A program made the translations under genes and the position numbers. A stretch of 64,000 nt of DNA from JALEFZ01 sp964564415 (GTDB lineage: Bacteria; Bacteroidota; Bacteroidia; J057). The stretch covers positions 304,779 to 368,778 of the forward strand of contig CAZMAV010000002.1 in the NCBI GenBank assembly GCA_964564415.1. The letters are read 5' to 3'. The notes beneath the pieces were generated by a model. It searched no databases and was not told where the DNA came from. It was given only the letters and a program-made list of their open reading frames with translations. Positions 8,204-17,903 of the stretch are shown piece after piece; within the stretch, counting starts at the first letter, position 1; the number at the start of each line of letters is the position of its first letter.

Positions 8204-8698
8204 ATGGATGTAACAAGTAAGGCTTGGCCCCCTGTTATGAACGAGGAAATTTTGGTAAAAATATATAAATACTGCGCCTATCAGGACCGCTGTAAGAGTG
8301 AAATTCTCCAAAAACTGGAGGAAATAGGAGTGGAGGAGCCTGCCTGGGCGGATGAAATCCTGGACCACCTGCGCAGAGAGCGTTTTTGGGACGAAGAGCG
8401 CTATTCCCGCAGCTTTGCCCGGGGAAAGTTTAGGATCAAAAGCTGGGGCAGGATAAAAATCCGCCAGGAACTCCGTCAGAAGGGAATTCCCTCCTCCATG
8501 ATCGACCTGGCCTTAAAGGAAGAAATCGATGAAGAAGACTACCTTTCCACCCTTCGAAGGCTTATTCAAAAGAAAAACAAGGAGATAAAAGATGACAACA
8601 GTTGGGAAAAAAGGGCAAAAATCTACCGCTTCCTCTCTCAAAAGGGTTATGAAAGCGACCTGATCAATGAGGAAATGCAGGGGCTGCCGGACGAATAG
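8204..8698 (+). CDS. recX: Regulatory protein RecX
   Basis: A 164-residue helical protein with the three-repeat layout of RecX, the modulator of RecA filaments. Landmarks are an N-terminal KYCAYQDRCKSEI (the RecX motif corresponding to YLxxRxRSxxEL), the central RFWDEERYSRSFARGKFRIKSWGR segment, and ELRQKGIPSSMID. The C-terminal repeat contains RFLSQKGYESDLI. recA is not in the window. recX ends 18 bases before the end of the convergent PKD lipoprotein gene. Starts at ATG 8204 or the ATG at residue 12; the latter would remove a weakly conserved tip. Confidence 0.9.
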   Translation: MDVTSKAWPPVMNEEILVKIYKYCAYQDRCKSEILQKLEEIGVEEPAWADEILDHLRRERFWDEERYSRSFARGKFRIKSWGRIKIRQELRQKGIPSSMIDLALKEEIDEEDYLSTLRRLIQKKNKEIKDDNSWEKRAKIYRFLSQKGYESDLINEEMQGLPDE

Positions 8699-8716
8699 CC
8701 AAAATCCCAAGCCTTG

Positions 8717-10168
8717 CTAGAAGACCTCTCCCTCTGTATTGGTTTTGATGACGTAAGCCTGGCGGTCATTGTCAACGCTGGTGTATCCACCGATCACAAA
8801 TGCACCATCCTCGGTCTGCGCCACATCATGGGCTGAACTCCGCCTTTCACTTCCAAATGTCCTTTCCCAAATGACTTCCCCTTCACTGTTGACCCTGACG
8901 AGATAGACCTGTTTGGGGCCGTAGCCTCCAGCTTCAAACAAGCGGGTAGAGCCTGCAAGAATAAAACCTCCATTGAGGGTGGGGGCGGCTGCATGGATCT
9001 CATCGGACTCCTGGGTGCCGAAGGTCTTTTCCCAAAGTATGCCTCCCGTTGGGCTGATCTTGGCCAGGTAGCCATCCTGTCCATTTAATCCGGTGATGCG
9101 CTTGTATCCGGCGACCAGATAATTGCCATCGGTGGTGGGCAGGATATCCCCGGAAAACTGGGGCTGCTCTCCATTGCCAAGTTCGAGGTTCCATACCTCT
9201 TCTCCCATCTCTGTGGTCTTGTAGATGAGATTTTTATTGGCACCAGATGGGGGATCGCCTGTACATAGGACAAGATAGCCCCTGTCCGCAGTTTGTTGAA
9301 GGGAATATTTAAAGGATGAGCCCCTGTCTGCCCTTGAGAGTTCGCTTTCCCAGCGAAAATCGCCATCAAATCCGATGCTGATCATCCAAATGTTGTCGTA
9401 GGTATAGCGGCCATCGATGGTCCCTACGGCCGTGTAATGCCCGTCCGCATTTTCCATCACAGTGGTCAGGGAATGATAATGGATATTGGGTTTGTCAGAA
9501 ACCCTGTCAAACTCCCAGAGGATGCTTCCGTTGGCTTCGGTCTTTACCGCATACCCATAAGGGAGGTCATCATCGTAGCCTACGCCGACCAAGATGAGGC
9601 CACCATCGAGGGTTTCTTTGACATCGTAAAATCTGGATCTATCATTTCCTTTCCTGATGATCTTGTCCCACATGAGGCGACCTTCCCCATCCAGCTTTCT
9701 CAAAAATCCCATGGTAATGCCATTGTCAAAGGTGTAGCCAACGATGGCATAGCCTCCGTCCGAGGTGGGGGTAAGGCCCAGGACCTCGGTCTCATCGGGA
9801 TCGGAATAGATCTCTTCAAAAGTCTCCTGAAAAAAACTATTGCCTGAGACATTGACCACCTGGGTGAGGCTGTCTATCTCATAATTGGCCCCTGAAAGTG
9901 CATTGTCAACGGTGAGGGTAACCTCGTACTCTCCGGGCCGGGCATATTGATGATCGACCACCCTGCCTTCGCCTACATTGCCGTCCCCAAAGTTCCAAAT
10001 GAAGTCCCCATTGTTTTTAGAACAGGAAGCATCAAAGGTGACAAAACAGGAGTCTGCGGACTGGCAGTTGGATTCGTCTATGGTAAAACAGGCCTCTACT
10101 ACATCCGTGCAAGAGGAAAGGAGACCCGCGAAGAGGACCATGAGAGGCCAAATGAGAAGCTTGTTCAT
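8717..10168 (-). CDS. PKD-domain lipoprotein with seven propeller-like repeats
   Basis: Starts with a signal sequence and lipobox (LLSSC, Cys20), so it is probably anchored in the outer membrane and perhaps surface exposed. Residues ~25-110 form a PKD domain (WNFGDGNVGEG, HQYARPGEYEVTLTV). The rest contains seven repeats of the form TxDGGYxxxGxTxxxG...GFLxKLDxxGxxxWxKxxxG, spaced about 50 residues, consistent with a seven-bladed beta-propeller (DGGY repeats at TSDGGYAIVG, TLDGGLILVG, TTDGNYLVAG, TLNGGFILAG, TEDGAFVIGG and two degenerate ones). The partner and substrate are unknown. It is transcribed away from the DnaA-box region. Confidence 0.8.
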   Translation of the reverse strand: MNKLLIWPLMVLFAGLLSSCTDVVEACFTIDESNCQSADSCFVTFDASCSKNNGDFIWNFGDGNVGEGRVVDHQYARPGEYEVTLTVDNALSGANYEIDSLTQVVNVSGNSFFQETFEEIYSDPDETEVLGLTPTSDGGYAIVGYTFDNGITMGFLRKLDGEGRLMWDKIIRKGNDRSRFYDVKETLDGGLILVGVGYDDDLPYGYAVKTEANGSILWEFDRVSDKPNIHYHSLTTVMENADGHYTAVGTIDGRYTYDNIWMISIGFDGDFRWESELSRADRGSSFKYSLQQTADRGYLVLCTGDPPSGANKNLIYKTTEMGEEVWNLELGNGEQPQFSGDILPTTDGNYLVAGYKRITGLNGQDGYLAKISPTGGILWEKTFGTQESDEIHAAAPTLNGGFILAGSTRLFEAGGYGPKQVYLVRVNSEGEVIWERTFGSERRSSAHDVAQTEDGAFVIGGYTSVDNDRQAYVIKTNTEGEVF

Positions 10169-10375
10169 GGGTTAAGGGCTTTTGGGTTGATTTTCACGTA
10201 TAATCTAATACGGGTAGATTAATTAGCTATTTTGTGGAAATGAAATTGAAAAAAGATTTATGTGTCTATTCCTCCCTGTGAGGAAAGACCGAAAGGCAGG
10301 AGTTTGTCCATCTTAGATATGAAGCAAATAATTATTTGGAAAATGAGAGTGAGTTATGCTCATTTTATCAACTAG

Positions 10376-10605
10376 ATATACACAGGGTTATCCACATAAT
10401 TCGAATACGTTATTAACTAATTGTTAAGTTCAAAAGAAAAATTTGTTACTAAAAAATTTGGCAGTTGATATCTGCAGGTTATCCACATGATTTTCCACAG
10501 GGTCTTGTATGTAAATGGCTGAAAACGAAGTTGATTTTCTTCATGTGTGTCCTTTGCGTTGATTTTTTGCGAATTTATTTTCGATCCTGGGTTTATTTTT
10601 CCACA
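10376..10605. other. DnaA-box cluster, candidate replication origin
   Basis: The 490-base intergenic region between divergent genes holds five DnaA-box-like 9-mers, all in the same orientation: ATATACACA 10376-10384, TTATCCACA 10388-10396, TTATCCACA 10479-10487, TTTTCCACA 10491-10499 and TTTTCCACA 10597-10605. Two are exact matches to the high-affinity consensus TTATCCACA. The DNA between is very AT-rich (28% GC in 10381-10440 and 33% in 10441-10500, against about 50% in the genes), as expected for an unwinding element. Origins in Bacteroidota are often not next to dnaA. It could also be a DnaA-regulated promoter region for ddl. Confidence 0.5.
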
Positions 10606-10623
10606 GAATCCTGCCATGAAATG

Positions 10624-10631
10624 TATCTTTG
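10624..10631 (+). promoter_or_regulatory. Bacteroidota -7 box upstream of ddl
   Basis: TATCTTTG is an exact TAnnTTTG match 25 bases before the ddl ATG. No clear -33 TTTG is seen; the last DnaA-like box (10597-10605) overlaps the place where it would be, which could make the promoter DnaA-sensitive. Confidence 0.4.
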
Positions 10632-10656
10632 CCTGCAATTCAACTTAGTTTGACCT

Positions 10657-11742
10657 ATGTCTACTCCTACACCTATGGCCCTTATTTTTGGAGGGGCTTC
10701 ACCGGAGCACGAAATCTCGATTCGTTCTGCCCGCAATATCTTTCAAGCCCTGCCCCGCCAAGCTTATGCGCCAATTTTGATTGGCATAAGCCCTGATGGT
10801 CAGTGGTTTCATTTGTCCGAAGATTTCTTTGAACAAAGTGCCTCAATCAAAGATTCAGGCAGGGCCCTTCTGCTTCAACCTGGGCAGCCCGACCAGCCCT
10901 TGATTTTTAAAGACAATCATCAAGCTGCCCCTACCCCAACAGTGGCCTTTCCCATCACACACGGTCCCATGGGGGAGGACGGTTCTCTTCAGGGGCTGCT
11001 CCGACACCTGGCAATCCCTTTTGTAGGTCCCGATGTGCTGGGTTCAGCCATAGCCATGGACAAGGATGTCGCCAAGCGCCTCCTCAAAGAAGCAGACCTC
11101 AAGGTCGCCAATGGCTTGGTCTTCCATTCCCATGAAAAGGAGGCCATTGATTACATCGCCGTGATCAATCAGATTGGCCTGCCTCTGTTTATCAAACCCG
11201 CCAACATGGGTTCTTCTGTGGGCGTCCGAAAGGTAGAAAACAAGGTAGAATTTGATGCTGCCATCGAAGAGGCCTTCCTCTACGACAACAAGATCATCGT
11301 AGAGGAAGCTATCTCTGGTCGTGAACTCGAATGCGCAGTGATGGGCAACGAAATCATAGCCACCACTTCTGTAGGGGAAATACAGATGGTCGAGGAAGAG
11401 TTTTACGATTACGCTTCAAAATATACCAGCAAAACTGCCGCCAAACTCAACATCCCGGCCCCCGATCTTGACGATCAAATCCTTGCCAAATTGGTCCTGG
11501 TGGCCAAAAATGCCTATCAGGCTCTCTGCTGCGAAGGCCTGGCGCGGGTCGATATGTTCCTCACAGAAGAAGGGGCCGTCTACGTCAATGAGATCAATAC
11601 CCTGCCGGGCTTTACCTCCATTTCTATGTATCCGGCCCTCTGGGTAGAGGCAGGAATGAGTTACAGCGAGGTGATCGACGAACTGCTCAAGTTGGCCCTG
11701 CAAAAGGGAGAAAGAAATCACAGGCTGAAGCAATCCATTTAG
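10657..11742 (+). CDS. ddl: D-alanine-D-alanine ligase
   Basis: Joins two D-Ala with ATP for peptidoglycan precursor synthesis in the cytoplasm. The 361 residues show the ATP-grasp ligase layout: LIFGGASPEHEISIRSA at the N-terminus, PITHGPMGEDGSLQGLLR, FVGPDVLGSAIAMDK, LFIKPANMGSSVGVRKV (ATP-grasp Lys), and the C-terminal metal-binding VNEINTLPGFTSISMYP. Length is normal. A promoter-like box lies 25 bases upstream. recR follows 61 bases downstream but has its own promoter-like sequence. Confidence 0.95.
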   Translation: MSTPTPMALIFGGASPEHEISIRSARNIFQALPRQAYAPILIGISPDGQWFHLSEDFFEQSASIKDSGRALLLQPGQPDQPLIFKDNHQAAPTPTVAFPITHGPMGEDGSLQGLLRHLAIPFVGPDVLGSAIAMDKDVAKRLLKEADLKVANGLVFHSHEKEAIDYIAVINQIGLPLFIKPANMGSSVGVRKVENKVEFDAAIEEAFLYDNKIIVEEAISGRELECAVMGNEIIATTSVGEIQMVEEEFYDYASKYTSKTAAKLNIPAPDLDDQILAKLVLVAKNAYQALCCEGLARVDMFLTEEGAVYVNEINTLPGFTSISMYPALWVEAGMSYSEVIDELLKLALQKGERNHRLKQSI

Positions 11743-11753
11743 GGGAAGCCGGG

Positions 11754-11784
11754 TTGGATTATCCCCCTTCAAAAGCTAAATTTG
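11754..11784 (+). promoter_or_regulatory. Promoter upstream of recR
   Basis: TTG (11754-11756), 20 bases, then TAAATTTG (11777-11784), an exact -7 match with correct -33 spacing. The recR ATG follows 20 bases later, so the leader would be only about 12 nt. Confidence 0.5.
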
Positions 11785-11803
11785 GAAGAATCAAACAGCG
11801 CGA

Positions 11804-12421
11804 ATGGAATATCCCTCCAAAACGATAGAAGAAGCAGTAGCGGAGTTGGCCTCCCTCCCGGGAATTGGAAGGAAAACCGCCCTCAGGCTGGCCTTACACA
11901 TCCTCAAAAAAAGTGAGGCTGAAGCCGAGCGTCTCGGCCAGGCCATCATCGCCATGAGGAGAAAAACCAAATTCTGTAAGTCTTGCGGCAATATCACCGA
12001 TGAAGAAATCTGTAAGGTTTGTTCCAACCCCCGCCGCAAGCAGGAATTGATCTGCGTGGTCGAAGATGCCAAAGATGTCATTGCCCTGGAGTCCACCCAG
12101 CAATTTATGGGGACCTACCACGTTCTGGGTGGCCTGATCAATCCCCTGATGGGAATAGGGCCCTCCATGCTCAACATTGATCCCCTGATAGAGAGGGCCA
12201 GCAAAGAAGAGGTGAAGGAGATAATTTTTGCCTTCACCGCCAATATCGAGGGAGATACCACTGCCTTTTATCTTTCTAAGAAGCTAGCTCCCAAAGATGT
12301 CAGCATTTCATCCATCGCCCGGGGCATACCCATCGGTACCGATCTTGAGTTTGCTGACGAAATGACCCTGGCGAGGTCCCTGATCAACCGGACCCGCTTG
12401 ACCATGCCCGGAGGAGAGTAA
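11804..12421 (+). CDS. recR: Recombination protein RecR
   Basis: Works with RecO and RecF in loading RecA on gapped DNA. It shows an N-terminal helix-hairpin-helix (SLPGIGRKTALRLA, residues 17-30), a zinc finger with Cys58, Cys61, Cys70 and Cys73, and a Toprim domain starting at LICVVEDAKDVIALE (about 82-96). The C-terminal Walker-like RGIPIGTDLEFADEMTLARSL closes the protein. The 205-residue length is typical. The genes recO and recF are not in the window. Confidence 0.95.
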   Translation: MEYPSKTIEEAVAELASLPGIGRKTALRLALHILKKSEAEAERLGQAIIAMRRKTKFCKSCGNITDEEICKVCSNPRRKQELICVVEDAKDVIALESTQQFMGTYHVLGGLINPLMGIGPSMLNIDPLIERASKEEVKEIIFAFTANIEGDTTAFYLSKKLAPKDVSISSIARGIPIGTDLEFADEMTLARSLINRTRLTMPGGE

Positions 12422-12437
12422 AAAGGCTCCTTTTGAA

Positions 12438-12849
12438 TCAGGCTTTTTCCAGCATTTTTTCGCTGATGCTCCATGGTTTTTCTGCTGCCTTGTCATCACA
12501 GGCATGGGCATCAACCTCAAAATACCTGGCGGTTTCACTACCGACTTCCTTGAGCATCTGTTCAGCAAATTTATGTACAGAATGAAGGTCGGCATGGTCA
12601 AGAGAGGCCAGATGCACATGGCCCTTTACTTTTTCTGAGGTTTTCCTTGGCTTTTTTCTCGGATCTGGCAGGTATGATTACCTTGGCTCCCTTTTCTGCC
12701 AAAGCTCGGGTGGTTTCCAGTCCGATGCCACTGTAACCACCTGTTACAACAGCAGTCTTTCCTTTTAGGTCTTTATTTTCGAGGACCTCCCAGCCAGTGC
12801 TTTTGCGGTGAAAATTAGAATCGACGGGATGCTGATCGGCTTGGGCCAT
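12438..12849 (-). pseudogene. Decayed short-chain dehydrogenase
   Basis: On the minus strand the frame from ATG 12849 reads an SDR N-terminus: KGKTAVVTGGYSGIGLETTRALAEKG, with the TGxxxGIG nucleotide motif, and then ARSEKKAKENLR. After ENLRK the frame shifts: in the next frame the sequence continues HVHLASLDHADLHSVHKFAEQ, which corresponds to the SDR LDLADLxSVxxFA segment. It then jumps to a C-terminal-like ARYFEVDAHACDDKAAEKPWSISEKMLEKA and a stop at 12438. The core with the catalytic Ser-Tyr-Lys is missing. So this gene has both a frameshift (near 12625) and a large internal deletion, about 135 codons left of an expected ~300. Confidence 0.75.
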
Positions 12850-12993
12850 ATGATGCTATGATTTGGATTAAAACATTAGGGAATGTGGGAAGGTGCTCCA
12901 ATGTTTATAGAATAACAAAATCACCCTCCTTCGACTCCTTATCAGTTTTGTAAAAACTCCCCATAAGAGATAGATGGTTCAGGTAGGGTCCAA

Positions 12994-15900
12994 CTACTTT
13001 TTCTCAATCCGGAATACCTTCCACCTTTCCTGTGTCAGCACCTGGATCATGTAAATTCCCTTTGGCCTCGGCAGGGAAAAAGAATAGCGCTGGCTTCTCG
13101 TCTGATATTGGGCAACCTTCCTTCCATCAGCAGTCATGACCCAAATCCGAGTAAAACCCGATTGACCTAACTCTATGGTAATTTGATCATCTGTAGGATT
13201 TGGATAAATGGAGAGCGCTTGAAAATTATTCACCTTACTTTGGCTCGTAAGGATGAAGGAGAAACAGGCCGAGGTATCCCTGCATGTCTGTTTTATGACT
13301 TCCACAGCATAGTCTCCGGTCGAATCAGGACTAAAACTCCTCTGCTCTGCTCCTGGTATCACCACAAATCCTTTGTTACAGTCCAGCCATTGATAGAAAT
13401 CCACAGGTCCAGTTTCCGCAGTCAGGGATAGGCTGTCCTGGATGACCTCAAGGCTAAGGCTGTCGATCGTAAGGTCCAGCCTAATGATGGAATCGCATCC
13501 CTGGGCATTGAGGANNNNNNNNNNNNNNNNNNNNNNNNNNNNNNNNNNNNNNNNNNNNNNNNNNNNNNNNNNNNNNNNNNNNNNNNNNNNNNNNNNNNNN
13601 NNNNNNNNNNNNNNGGGTGTCGGCGTAGATCCCGCTTTGGGTGTAGGTAATGCCATTGAGGGGCCAGGTAAAGGAATCGCAAGCAGCGAGGGCCTGAGTT
13701 TCATTGCTGCCAGCTAGAATCGCAAGGTCCAGCCTAATGATGGAATCGCATCCCTGGGCATTGAGGAGGGTGTCGGCGTAGATCCCGCTTTGGGTGTAGG
13801 TAATGCCATTGAGGGGCCAGGTGAAGGAATCGCAGACAGTTTCGGTTTGTAGGGTCAGACTTGTATCCAAGCGAACGTTCAGGACCAAAATGCTATCGCA
13901 GCCTGAGAAACTGCTTAATGTATCTATGGAAAATAATCCTTCGGAGGAAAAAACTCGGCCTGAAATAGTATCTGTATAAGTGTAACAGCCTAAGACTTCT
14001 AGGGTATCAAAAACGGTCGGGCAAAGCTCTTCGCTACCCAGGTGAAGGAGAAAGATATCATCGCCTCCAAAAATCGGTGTTAGGAAGGTGTCTGGCCCGG
14101 GATTCAGGTCGATTTCTCCCTGATAATATCCACCTATGAAAAAGTTGCTGTCTTGTATAGCGATTCCGCTACCTCTCTCAGCGGCAAAGGCACGGGCCAT
14201 GAGAAACTGCCCGGCAGTATCGAAAACCGATATAAAGGCCTGTGAACCCTGTACAGGGGGAAAGATGGTTTGTCCTGGGCCTGGATCAAAGTCTGTCGTA
14301 TCGCTATAATATCCGGTAAGGGCTATTTTCCCTTGGTCAAGTGCCAGATCGAAGGGATAATCATCGAAATTTCCCCCAAATGATGTCGCCCAACCTGTCT
14401 GTCCGCTGCTGTCTGCTTTAAACAAGAATATGTCGTCGTCTCCATTGGCCAAAAGAGAGAGGTTTGCCGCTCCTGGATCGAAGTCAGCGTTGGACTGAAA
14501 TTGTCCTGTGGCGTAGATATGGTCTCCTTCGATGGACAAAGACGAGACCAAGTCGCTGCCGAGTCCCCCATAGCGATTGGCCCAAATCAGCCCACCCTGG
14601 CTGCTGTACTTTGCTATAAATCCATCATCTCCCCCATAGGGATCGAGGTTAAAGGAAGAGGACCCGGGATCAAAGTCGGTGGTATTTCTGAATTCTCCAC
14701 CCAGGTAGATGGAGTTATGGGCATCTGTGGCAAGGGTATAGCCGAAGTCATTGCTACTTCCTCCGACCTGGAAGGCCCACTCATAGAGGCCCTGATCATC
14801 TAATTTTAGTAAAAAAGCGTCGCGGTTGGAAGCTGTAAGGCTGAAGACGGCTTGCCCTGGGTCAAAGTCCACCACAGAACGAAAATAACCCGTAACCAGG
14901 ATCGATCCGCTTGTATCGGCGTCAATGTCATAGCCCTGGTCCGTGCTTGCTCCTCCGATCCCTTTCACAAAAATAAGGGAGTCATCTGGAGACATTTTGG
15001 CCACGAATACATCACTGCTTCCATTAGAAGTTAGGGTGAAAGAAGCGGAGCCCGAATCAAATTCTGTGGTACCCACAAAGCGACCTGTAAGGAGAAGGTT
15101 TCCTTCAGGGTCGAAAGCCATAGCGGCTACAGATACTACACTACTTCCGACAAAGGCCCTGGCCCAGATCAGTTGCTGGTCAAGGTCATATTTGGCAACA
15201 AATCCTCCCGGTGCTTGTGAAGATTCCAAAAATAGCTGCCCTGGACCCGGATCGAAGTCTACGCCACCCGTAAAGGAGCCACAGAGATAAAGGTGATCCT
15301 CCTGGACCAGGACATCGGAAACCTGATCATCGCCTCCCTCTCTATCCTGGGTAGAAAATCCCGAAACAAAATTTCCGTTTTGCAAATCGTAATAGGCAAT
15401 CCATGAACTACTTGAATTGTTAAGGGCAGATATTTCCGTAAGGCCCAACGTAGGATCGAGGTCGAAGGTCTGGAAAAAAGATCCCCCTGCCACGACACTT
15501 CCATCTGTTTGAACATCGATAGCGAGGTTTCGGTCGAAGCTGCCTCCTCCATTGGCCTGTACCCAGCGATAGTTTCCTGCAGAGTCATAGGAAGCCAGGA
15601 AAAAGTCGCCTCCATTTGCCGCAAGGTTGGCCATCCCCGGGGAGGGATCAAAATCCACTGTATTGAGGAAGTATCCCCCAATGTATAAGTTCTGATCCTG
15701 ATCTACATCAATGGCATCACTTATATCTGAGGAATTTCCCCCCAGTGAAAATGCCCATTGGAAGTTACCCGCAGAGTCATATTTGGCCAAAAAAGCTTCG
15801 TCATTACCCTGAGAACTCAGGTTAAATACCCCAGTAGAAGGGTCCATGTCTGCGGTATTGTTGAAATATCCCGTAAGGTATATCTCATTTTGGATGCCCA

Positions 15901-16852
15901 GGACCAATTCTCCCAGGCCTTCCTCTGCAAAACCCCCAATGCTGCTGGCGCGAACAAGGGCTCCTCCCGGGGTAAACTGAGCGAAAAAAAGGTCTGTATT
16001 TCCATTCGAAGTCAGGCTGCGAACAGCAGGGGAAGGATCAAAATCTACCGTGCCATTGAAACTGCCCCCCACAACTACCTGCCCTTGACTTCCCACCTTT
16101 ACATCCCGTCCTATGCCCGTAAGGCTAGAGCCTTCAAAGGACTCTGCCCAGATCAGGGCCCCGGAAGGGTCGTATTTAGCTAAAAAGGGGTCCTGGAAGC
16201 TTCCTGTAGTCGTCAGGAGGAAGACTCCCGGTCCAGGATCAAAATCAGCCGTATCGCTGAAGGCCCCTGTCAGGTAAATGTTATCCTGTTTATCGATGGT
16301 CAGGGCGATGATGTTTTCTGTACTTTTGCTGCCGATGGACTTGGCCCAGAGATACTGCCCGGTAGAAGCATCATACTTGGCAAAAAAGCCATTGGAATTA
16401 TTGAACGTGCCGGACCGAAGCTCCAGTTGTGGATCGGAAGGATTTGGATAAAATCGATCGATAAAGCTACCGCAGATTAGCAGATTGCCTTGCTCATCCA
16501 AGCCGATGTCCTCAGCGGTACAAGAGCTGCTGCTGTTAAGTACATTGACCCAAATCAGCTGATCGTTGCTATCAAACCTGGCCAGCCAAATGTCTTTATC
16601 AAAGCCCGAACTGGTATAGCCAATGAACCTTCCCATAGAGGGATCAAAATCTACCGCACCCGAGAAAGTGCCAAGCAGGTAGGTATTTCCCAAACTGTCA
16701 GAACAAACGGCGTTTACCTGATCATCATCGCCCTTTCCATCTCCCAGGGTCAGGGAGTTGAGGTAATCCAGAGAAATCTGAGAAAATCCAGTAAGGGGCT
16801 GAAAGCATGTCAGCAAAAGGACAAGGCTGAAACGAAAAGTAAATGAAAACAT
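12994..16852 (-). CDS. T9SS-secreted repeat protein with sorting domain, broken by gap
   Basis: A very large cargo protein of the type IX secretion system. I start it at ATG 16852, where a clear signal peptide begins (MFSFTFRFSLVLLLTC...GFSQ); the longer frame start at 16921 lacks one. It carries about 14 repeats of ~55-60 residues with a DFDPGPG-like turn followed by FLAKYDSxGxxxWA and GNxYxxGxF, the SBBP beta-propeller type. Then come short modules around CDS(I/F)..., and a C-terminal type A sorting domain (SIYPNPTDDQITIELG...). The last ~500 bases are separated from the rest by 100 N in a placeholder gap. The reading frame changes across it only because 100 is not a multiple of three. Confidence 0.8.
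13471..13835 (-). repeat. 153-bp tandem module flanking the assembly gap
   Basis: Bases 13471-13514 match 13724-13767, and 13615-13682 match 13768-13835, essentially identically. The period is 153 bp, or 51 codons, encoding a module that begins CDSFTWPLNGITYTQSGIY. The 44 bases left of the gap and the 109 bases right of it add up to exactly one unit, so the gap falls inside the tandem array. Confidence 0.85.
13515..13614. other. Assembly gap of exactly 100 N
   Basis: A run of 100 N, the usual placeholder for a gap of unknown size. Because its edges are in phase with the 153-bp tandem repeat, the true missing length should be zero or a multiple of 153 bases. Confidence 0.95.
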
Positions 16853-16965
16853 AGGGGAGTATCTGATATATGGGTCATTGGAGGGGGATACATCAAAGTA
16901 GGAGATTAGCCTCAAATCCACAAAATAAAAAGTGCAAGGAGGCTTGCTCTATTTAATTTGGAAAA

Positions 16966-17486
16966 TTATGGGGACAAAAAACCGCGGTAATGTCCGAATT
17001 GTAAGGATGGACTTCTTGTCAAATGGTAATGGGTGATGAAGTAGCCAATGGCATTGATGTGGTTTTCAAGCTTTTTGGAGAAAGTCAGGTTCTTTCTGAC
17101 CAATCCTGAGCACCTCTGTCTCAGGGTGTTGTTAAACCCTTCGACATGATTGGTTTGTCCCTCGTACCTAGACTTGGTGTGCCTATCAGGTGGAAAGACT
17201 GCCTCATAGGCTTCCCAATTATCGGTATAAAAATAGGCTTTATTTCTGATCCATTCTACCATAATCCCCAAGCACCTTCTTCTGATCTGGAACCTATCCA
17301 AAAGCCTACAAATTCCTCGCAAAGAGATGCGCTCAAGCAGCAATTTCTTTGCCGTCGATTCCAAATCTAACGTTTTTGCTTTAGTCGGCTGGACGAACTG
17401 CCGCTTACAGTATTTACATTTGTGGTTCTGTTTTCCATAGTAGGTAAAGCCAGCTTTGACTACCTTTGGAGGTGAGCAGTGAGGGA
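16966..17486 (-). pseudogene. IS1-family transposase remnant, truncated and deleted
   Basis: The frame carries the same InsA-like zinc-ribbon half (YGKQNHKCKYCKRQF) and the same fused DDE remnant (TDNWEAYEAV, NHVEGFNNTLRQR) as copy 1, but has no start codon because the 5' end is cut off. The only possible start inside is a TTG at 17364. Like copy 1 it lacks the first catalytic Asp. The final residues (RGFLSP) come from flanking DNA. Confidence 0.8.
16986..17486 (-). mobile_element. IS1-like element copy 2, truncated at one end
   Basis: Nearly identical to 3525-4030 of the first copy, including the same internal deletion of the transposase. The left inverted repeat is present (16986-17010, GGTAATGTCC..., one difference from copy 1). 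Homology is lost after about 17486, so the right inverted repeat and the transposase start are gone. Confidence 0.75.
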
Positions 17487-17879
17487 TTTGAAAAATTCCT
17501 TTCTATGGAACTCACCCAAAATCTTTTGGGGGAAGAACTGTATCGTGAAGATTTGAAGGAGAAGATGAGGAAGGTAAGAAACTTTCCCGCTGTCCCCCTC
17601 GCTGCTATCCGTGAAGAGTCTGATTTAGGGAATCGGAATCCATATACCTACAGATACATGCCTCTCATTTTTTGCGCCATTAAAGCAGAAATCGGAGAGC
17701 AAAAAACGTGGCAATGGATGAAACTTACCCTAGCAAGCCCTGCAACTTTTACGGATTATGAGTTCTTGCTTCAAACGCTCAAAGAAGTTTCAGAAGAAAA
17801 AGGATACCAAAGGATCAAAAAACAGTATTTTGAAAGTGAAAAGTCTATAAGCCATATATTGGATACCCTGGGTGGATAA
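17466..17879 (+). pseudogene. C-terminal fragment of a peptidase-like protein
   Basis: A 137-codon frame that begins inside the edge of the IS1-like remnant. The coding character starts after the junction near 17486 (FEKFLSMELTQNLLGE), so the first residues are IS-derived and the real N-terminus is missing. The remaining sequence (NPYTYRYMPLIFCAIKAEIGEQKTWQWMKLTLAS, FTDYEFLLQTLKEV) resembles the helical C-terminal part of M1-type (gluzincin) aminopeptidases, where a YxxxPLxFxAIxxEIG helix is common; no HExxH is present. The family call is tentative. The gene appears to be the stump left by the event that truncated the IS copy. Confidence 0.45.
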
Positions 17880-17903
17880 GAGAGAATAATTGTAGACCAA
17901 TAA

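Noticed and set aside
17484..17500. A 13-base match between the truncated end of IS copy 2 and the inverted right end of copy 1 (GATTTGAAAAATT)
   Set aside because: The bases continue as coding sequence of the peptidase-like remnant, so the match is best explained by chance in AT-rich DNA.
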